This document shows, piece after piece, positions 5,906-6,200 of a stretch of 6,200 bases of DNA (the stretch's first letter is position 1; every line of letters begins with the position of its first letter). This stretch comes from an uncultured Polyangiaceae bacterium (GTDB lineage: Bacteria > Myxococcota_A > Polyangia > Polyangiales > Houyiibacteriaceae): NCBI GenBank assembly GCA_947259605.1, contig CAMYMX010000229.1, positions 1-6,200 on the forward strand, in the 5' to 3' direction. The translations under genes and the position numbers were made by a program. Under the pieces are notes generated by a model. That model worked only from the letters and a program-made list of their open reading frames with translations, had not been told where the DNA came from and did not search any database.

Positions 5906-6200
5906 GTGAGCACCAGCACCAGCCCCTTCTTCGCGAGCCCCGAAGCCAAAGCGTTCTATCAGAGCCGCGTCGCGTCCTTTGGCTTGATCATCGCGGCTGC
6001 GGGGGCGATTGGCTTAACCTTTCGGCTCGTCATCGGCCTGGCGTCCGGGACGCTGCACGAGAAGTTGGGCGAGCCGGGTTTCTGGCTTCACGCGTCGGCC
6101 ATCGTTCCGTGCCTGGCGATGTGGCTCGTCTGCCGCGGCGGTCCGCGGCCGCTCGAGACGGTGATCGCCGCCGAGACGATGGGCCTGCTTTTCGCCTCGG
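5906..6200 (+). CDS. N-terminal part of a multi-pass membrane protein (cut by window end)
   Basis: An open frame of 98 codons from a GTG at 5906 runs off the window without a stop. Codon use has the high third-position GC of its neighbours. A polar N-terminus rich in Ser/Thr/Pro (STSTSPFF) is followed by a hydrophobic segment at about 22-46, a second at about 59-77 ending in CRGG, and what looks like the start of a third from about 86. There is no signal peptide. The GTG is the earliest possible start, because the hemerythrin stop lies in the same frame nine bases upstream. AAAGG directly before it is too close to be an ideal ribosome binding site. The layout recalls the membrane N-terminus of some myxobacterial Ser/Thr kinases or sensor proteins, but no catalytic domain is visible, so function is unassigned. 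Confidence 0.7.
   Translation, partial: MSTSTSPFFASPEAKAFYQSRVASFGLIIAAAGAIGLTFRLVIGLASGTLHEKLGEPGFWLHASAIVPCLAMWLVCRGGPRPLETVIAAETMGLLFAS

Noticed and set aside
5908..5922. Short AGCACC repeat at the start of the last gene
   Set aside because: Just over two copies of six bases, encoding Ser-Thr repeats. Too short to call a repeat element.

Overview
The window is GC-rich DNA with densely packed genes. It looks like a chromosomal segment from a soil- or marine-type proteobacterium-like lineage. The final partial gene reminds me of membrane-anchored proteins, often kinases, from Myxococcota, so a myxobacterial relative is my best guess. That assignment is inference, because there is no rRNA or other marker gene here. 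I see no tRNA, CRISPR array, insertion sequence or phage gene.

Region 1 (13-4563) is a compact aromatic-degradation module. A TetR-family regulator (minus strand, 13-765) is divergent from three plus-strand genes. These are an MhpA-like FAD-dependent aromatic hydroxylase (868-2541), a two-domain type I extradiol ring-cleavage dioxygenase (2538-3611) and a fumarylacetoacetate hydrolase (FAH) family enzyme (3616-4563). The first two genes overlap in ATGA and the second pair is 4 bp apart, so this is almost certainly one transcript with translational coupling. The roughly 100 bp between regulator and hydroxylase contains an AT-rich island with a near-perfect -35 box, a near-palindrome in the promoter spacer that suits a TetR operator, and a GC-rich hairpin in the leader. 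The expected chemistry is: the hydroxylase converts a phenolic acid or similar phenol to a catechol, the dioxygenase opens the ring in meta fashion, and the FAH enzyme hydrolyses the ring-opened product. In the classical Mhp pathway that last step is done by an alpha/beta hydrolase (MhpC), which is absent here. Downstream enzymes equivalent to MhpD/E/F are not in the window, and the true substrate is unknown.

Region 2 (4618-5896) carries two short genes in the same direction. One is a Blc-type outer-membrane lipocalin lipoprotein. The other is a hemerythrin-like (HHE) di-iron protein with a strong ribosome binding site, preceded by a 175-bp gap that holds a run of eight C. Both may relate to membrane or oxidative stress, but their link to the catabolic operon is only adjacency.

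Region 3 (5906-6200) is the start of a membrane protein that runs off the end of the window.

I did not find evidence for a wholly new kind of system. The most interesting point is the minimal three-enzyme meta-cleavage operon with an FAH enzyme in the hydrolase position and a probable operator placed between the promoter boxes.
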